From the NCBI GenBank assembly GCA_017883345.1, contig JADGNT010000148.1:1-9166 (forward strand): a stretch of 9,166 nucleotides of DNA. Reading direction: 5' to 3'. The notes under the pieces were generated by a model that saw only the letters and a program-made list of their open reading frames with translations, ran no database searches and was not told the DNA's origin. The stretch is from Candidatus Solibacter sp. (GTDB taxonomy: Bacteria > Acidobacteriota > Terriglobia > Bryobacterales > Bryobacteraceae). Made by a program: the position numbers and the translations under genes. Positions 6,318-9,166 of this stretch are shown one piece after another (within the stretch, counting starts at the first letter, position 1; the number at the start of each line of letters is the position of its first letter).

Positions 6318-6347
6318 TTAGTGCACCGGAGGGAAGAATGCCCTCAT
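6318..6347 (-). other. Nine-codon open frame abutting the amidohydrolase start
   Basis: In the 91-base gap after the barrel gene, ATG at 6347 opens MRAFFPPVH and ends with TAA at 6320-6318, immediately followed in the same frame by the GTG start of the amidohydrolase (TAAGTG). The ATG lies in the 3' arm of a possible stem, TGCCCTC (6370-6364) with GAGGGCA (6345-6339), on the minus strand. It may be a leader for reinitiation, a former N-terminus ended by a nonsense change, or chance. No Shine-Dalgarno sequence precedes it. Confidence 0.2.
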
Positions 6348-6408
6348 GAATGGGGGCGGCCCAGAGGGCACCCCGCCTTAAAGGCTACGCTACGAGGGGA
6401 GGGCATGC

Positions 6409-8220
6409 TTAGAAAATGAAACTCAAGCCGCCGCGAACGCTGCGTGGAGTCTCCACCAGCAGCAACTGCTGCCCGCCCGCAACGCCGAGCGAAAGGTACC
6501 CTTGCGCCAGCATATTGCGCAGATCGGCGGTGGCTTCCATACGCCACGGCAGCATGCTCAGGCCGGGGATGAGCTGGCGCACGTACAGGTTCAGACCCGG
6601 CATCTGGCGCACCGAAGCCGTGCTGTAACTGTGCCCCGGCGATGCCCAGCGATGGTCGCCCGTCACCTGGTAGCTGGCGATCAAGTGCGTGCCGGTCCAG
6701 GGCGCCGTCGCCGTCACCCGCGCCGTGGCAGCCTTGCGGCGTCCGGCGCGAATCATACTCCGCAACTCATCCGGACTGCCGCTCACGATCTCCCGGTTGG
6801 CCGCCGTCAGCGCGCCCATCGATCCGTACATCACGGTGGCGGCCACATGCTCGCCCAGGTTTTGCGTCACGGCCGCCGTGTAGCCCGTGCTGCGGAAATC
6901 GCCGGCGTTAAACGTCGAAGTTCCCGTGAACAGGTCCGGCAGAATGTCGCCGCCGGTGTACATGCCCGCCGGCGCCACCAGCGATAGCGCCGCGTTGCTC
7001 ACGTTCTCCCGGTACGTCGACACCTGGTAGGTGCGCGAGCCCATCTGGCGCGAATAGGCCAGCTCGAAATTCTCGCCGCGCTGGATGCGCGGCCGGCCTT
7101 CCCGTAAACTGATCCGCGGGAACAGTCCCAGCGTGCTCAACTCACGCTGCAAATCCGCGTCCTGCCGACCCTGGCCCGCCAGATCGGGACGCGCGTCGCC
7201 CGAAGTGTAGGCGAACGCCACTTCGCCGTTCTGGCCCAGCGAGTACGTCACCCGCGCATAAGGACTGGCGTAATTCACATGATCCAGGAAAGAGATGGAA
7301 TTCAGGGTGAACCCGTACTGCACCGAAAGTTCGTCGGTGAGTTCCGTGCGGTCGTCGAAGCTCGCCGACATACTCCTTAGCATCGGCAGCGCGCCCTCGT
7401 TGCCCGCCAGCGCCGCGCCCAACCGGCCCGGCAGGAACAACTGCCGCATGGTGACCGATACTTCCGGATTTCCGCCGCCCAGACTGCGGCTGTAGCTGGT
7501 GCGGATCGCCGCCGTCGGCACTCCCGTCTGCGATCCGTAGCCCAGGTTGCCGCTCACCTGCAGCATGTTGTTCCCGTAGAGCGACGTGGCCAGCGCGAAC
7601 GCCGTCCCCATGTCCGCCTCATTGCCGGTGCCGGAAGCGAGCGACCCTTCGCCAGCCGACAGTTTGAACACTCCGCGGGTTTCGCTGAACACCGCCGTGC
7701 GGCGCGAGATCTTCGAGTGCGTGCTGCTCGCCACGGCGTCGCCGTTGAAGCGCAGCACGGGCCGGGTGGGCGAGGCGCTGCGCAGCACCCACTTCCACTC
7801 ATCGCTCATCAGGCTGCCGTTTTCAATCGGCGGGTAGGCAAACTGGATCGAGCTGAACAGCGTGTTCAGATTGACGTTGAGCACGCTCGCCATCCCGGGT
7901 TGTACCAGAATCCCCTTCCGCAACGCCGGCACAAACGCGGCCAGGGTGACTTTGATGGAGTAGAGATCGGGAGCGAGCCCCAGGAACCGGAAAGCGCCGC
8001 GGTCGTCGGTCAGCGCCCGCTCGAACTGGCGTTCCTGACGGTTGAACAGGATGACCGCCGCGCCCATCTGCGGAACGCCAGCGGCATCCGTCACAAAACC
8101 CGTGATCGCGCCCGCCATTTGAAGCGGAGTGGCAGCCTGCCCGAGGCCTGAGCCGGCAAGATACACCGCACTCGCCAGAACTAGCGAAACCACCGTTTTG
8201 TGCGTCCGTGCTTTTAGCAT
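6409..8220 (-). CDS. Secreted carboxypeptidase-regulatory-like domain protein with outer-membrane barrel-like C-terminus
   Basis: A 603-aa exported protein. Residues 1-29 form a signal peptide (basic start, hydrophobic VVSLVLASAVYLAG core, cleavage likely after GQA). Residues about 38-118 form one CarboxypepD_reg-like beta-sandwich (ITGFVTDAAGVPQMGAAVIL, then TDDRGAFRFLGLAPDLYSIKV), as found at the N-terminus of acidobacterial TonB-dependent receptors. A short linker with DEWKWVLRSA (about 140-149) leads into roughly 450 residues of alternating Gly/aromatic/polar beta-strand-like sequence ending in GGLSFIF; a C-terminal Phe is typical of outer-membrane barrels. I see no TonB box and no plug domain, and the protein is much shorter than the 900-1100-aa receptors of these bacteria. 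ATG 8220 is taken as the start; a TTG directly before it is also possible. The ribosome site is weak. It follows the GWxTD gene by 40 bases and is probably co-transcribed with it. Confidence 0.75.
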   Translation of the reverse strand: MLKARTHKTVVSLVLASAVYLAGSGLGQAATPLQMAGAITGFVTDAAGVPQMGAAVILFNRQERQFERALTDDRGAFRFLGLAPDLYSIKVTLAAFVPALRKGILVQPGMASVLNVNLNTLFSSIQFAYPPIENGSLMSDEWKWVLRSASPTRPVLRFNGDAVASSTHSKISRRTAVFSETRGVFKLSAGEGSLASGTGNEADMGTAFALATSLYGNNMLQVSGNLGYGSQTGVPTAAIRTSYSRSLGGGNPEVSVTMRQLFLPGRLGAALAGNEGALPMLRSMSASFDDRTELTDELSVQYGFTLNSISFLDHVNYASPYARVTYSLGQNGEVAFAYTSGDARPDLAGQGRQDADLQRELSTLGLFPRISLREGRPRIQRGENFELAYSRQMGSRTYQVSTYRENVSNAALSLVAPAGMYTGGDILPDLFTGTSTFNAGDFRSTGYTAAVTQNLGEHVAATVMYGSMGALTAANREIVSGSPDELRSMIRAGRRKAATARVTATAPWTGTHLIASYQVTGDHRWASPGHSYSTASVRQMPGLNLYVRQLIPGLSMLPWRMEATADLRNMLAQGYLSLGVAGGQQLLLVETPRSVRGGLSFIF

Positions 8221-8237
8221 CAAACGACGCTCTATGG

Positions 8238-8255
8238 AGCGGGGAGGCCCCCGCT
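8238..8255 (-). other. Intercistronic GC hairpin
   Basis: AGCGGGG / CCCCGCT form a perfect seven-base-pair stem around a four-base loop in the 40-base gap between the GWxTD gene and the barrel gene. No T-run follows on the minus strand, so termination is unlikely. It more probably stabilises the upstream message end or tunes the ratio of the two proteins. Confidence 0.45.
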
Positions 8256-8260
8256 TATCC

Positions 8261-9166
8261 CTAGGTTACCGTAAATTGGGCTGAAGGGGTGAGCACCTGT
8301 TTACGGAATTTGTCGGTAATTTTCACGCGCAACGTGTATTGCCCTGGCAGCAGGTCCTTTAAGGGCAAAAGTTTTTCAATTGTTACCTGGTTGGCCGATG
8401 CCCCGGGAATCTTCGAAACATCCTCGGTGGTTTCGAAAATCTTCTCGTTGGTGCCGTTCTTGGTCACCTCGTACGACACTTCGCCTTCCGGTATCCGGTT
8501 CTCGCCGTCCGTCCCAAAGTTGTAGATTTTAAAGTAGATCCCCATCTTCTCGTCGCGCTTGAAGATGTCATCCACGCGCGGCCGCACCTTCGAAGTCCCA
8601 ATCACGAACTGCCCCATCCCGATACTCTTGGTCGGCACGTGCTCGATCAGGTCCGCCAGCACGATGTTGCTCGCCGTCAGTTTCTCGCCGTCCATGCGCG
8701 GAACCACCAGCGCCACTTCGTAGCTGTTCAGGTTGCCGCCCACCACGTCCTTGGCCACCACATTCAACCGGTACGTCCCCGGCGCCAGCGGCACGCTCTT
8801 GTTGTAGATCGACTTGCGCTGCGCCGTCTGTTGCAGGTACTCCGCCGGGCTGGTGACTTCCACCGTGTCCTCGAAGTTGGTGACGATGCGCCGCGTCATG
8901 GTGCTGACCTTGCCGAAAATGTTCACCGCCGCCTTCTGCACGCCGTCCTTGGCATGGAACTGCAAGTCCTTATTGTCGAATTGCAGCGTGATGAAGGTCA
9001 GCACGCTGGCTTCCGTCAGCGGGAAGAAGTCCGCGCGCACCTTCATCGGCAGGATGTTGTAGCTGATCCGCGAATTGACGGCGGCTTCCAGATCCTTGAA
9101 CTTCACCGCCGGCGGGCGCTGCAACTTGGCGAACTGCTCCAGGCGGTTGAACTGGTTCATCTTCTC
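8261..9166 (-). CDS. GWxTD domain-containing protein, C-terminal part (cut by window edge)
   Basis: Three hundred and one codons are present, and the frame stays open through GAG AAG to the window edge, so the internal Met at 9160 is not a start. The segment RLEQFAKLQRPPAVKFKDLE, followed by VNSRISYNILPMKVRADFFPL, is typical of the region downstream of the GWxTD motif in acidobacterial proteins of this family; the motif itself would lie outside the window. The rest is beta-rich: APGTYRLNVVAKD (about 124-136, counting from the Met at 9160) and LLPGQYTLRVKITD near the end look like two Ig-like strand pairs, with a charged segment (DDIFKRDEKMGIYFKIYNFG) between them. The family is thought to be exported, but its biochemical function is not established. 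It is followed after 40 bases by the barrel protein gene, suggesting that the two act together at the envelope. Confidence 0.75.
   Translation of the reverse strand, partial: EKMNQFNRLEQFAKLQRPPAVKFKDLEAAVNSRISYNILPMKVRADFFPLTEASVLTFITLQFDNKDLQFHAKDGVQKAAVNIFGKVSTMTRRIVTNFEDTVEVTSPAEYLQQTAQRKSIYNKSVPLAPGTYRLNVVAKDVVGGNLNSYEVALVVPRMDGEKLTASNIVLADLIEHVPTKSIGMGQFVIGTSKVRPRVDDIFKRDEKMGIYFKIYNFGTDGENRIPEGEVSYEVTKNGTNEKIFETTEDVSKIPGASANQVTIEKLLPLKDLLPGQYTLRVKITDKFRKQVLTPSAQFTVT

Overview
The window is GC-rich bacterial DNA. Every gene I can support lies on the minus strand, so the reading order is from high to low coordinates. The protein families suggest an Acidobacteriota chromosome, probably of the Solibacter/Bryobacter type: a GWxTD-type secreted protein next to a carboxypeptidase-regulatory-like outer-membrane barrel, large YfhO/6-pyruvoyl-tetrahydropterin-synthase-related membrane proteins, and a stand-alone VapBC pair. 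This assignment rests on family knowledge only; there is no marker gene.

Layout, in transcription order. (1) 9166-8261 is the C-terminal part of a GWxTD-domain protein, cut by the window edge. (2) After a 40-nt gap holding a tight GC hairpin comes 8220-6409, a secreted protein with one carboxypeptidase-regulatory-like domain followed directly by a beta-rich barrel-like region ending in Phe. (3) After a 91-nt gap comes 6317-5580, a short COG3618-type amidohydrolase. (4) This overlaps by one base (TGATG) with 5580-3547, a 677-aa polytopic membrane protein. (5) 3546-3303 is noncoding and holds a 64-nt long-hairpin element. (6) 3302-2660 is an overlapping vapB-vapC toxin-antitoxin pair with its own -35/-10 promoter, apparently at leaderless spacing. 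(7) 2659-2184 is a 476-nt stretch without a gene, with small stem-loops and one extended -10 promoter candidate. (8) 2183-186 is a 665-aa paralogue of the 677-aa membrane protein. (9) A GTGA overlap leads into a third membrane gene (189 to beyond base 1), which appears to carry a REP-like palindrome in frame between its start codon and its first membrane helix.

The likely biology is cell-envelope or surface-polymer work: two or three multi-pass proteins of a glycosyltransferase-like family, one translationally coupled to a putative sugar-lactone hydrolase, next to a secreted and outer-membrane pair. The TA module and the palindromic elements sit between the paralogues and look like later insertions. 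The points most worth a second look are the in-frame palindrome at 82-183, the hairpin at 3428-3491 whose mismatches become G-U pairs only on the minus-strand RNA, and the plug-less CarboxypepD_reg barrel.
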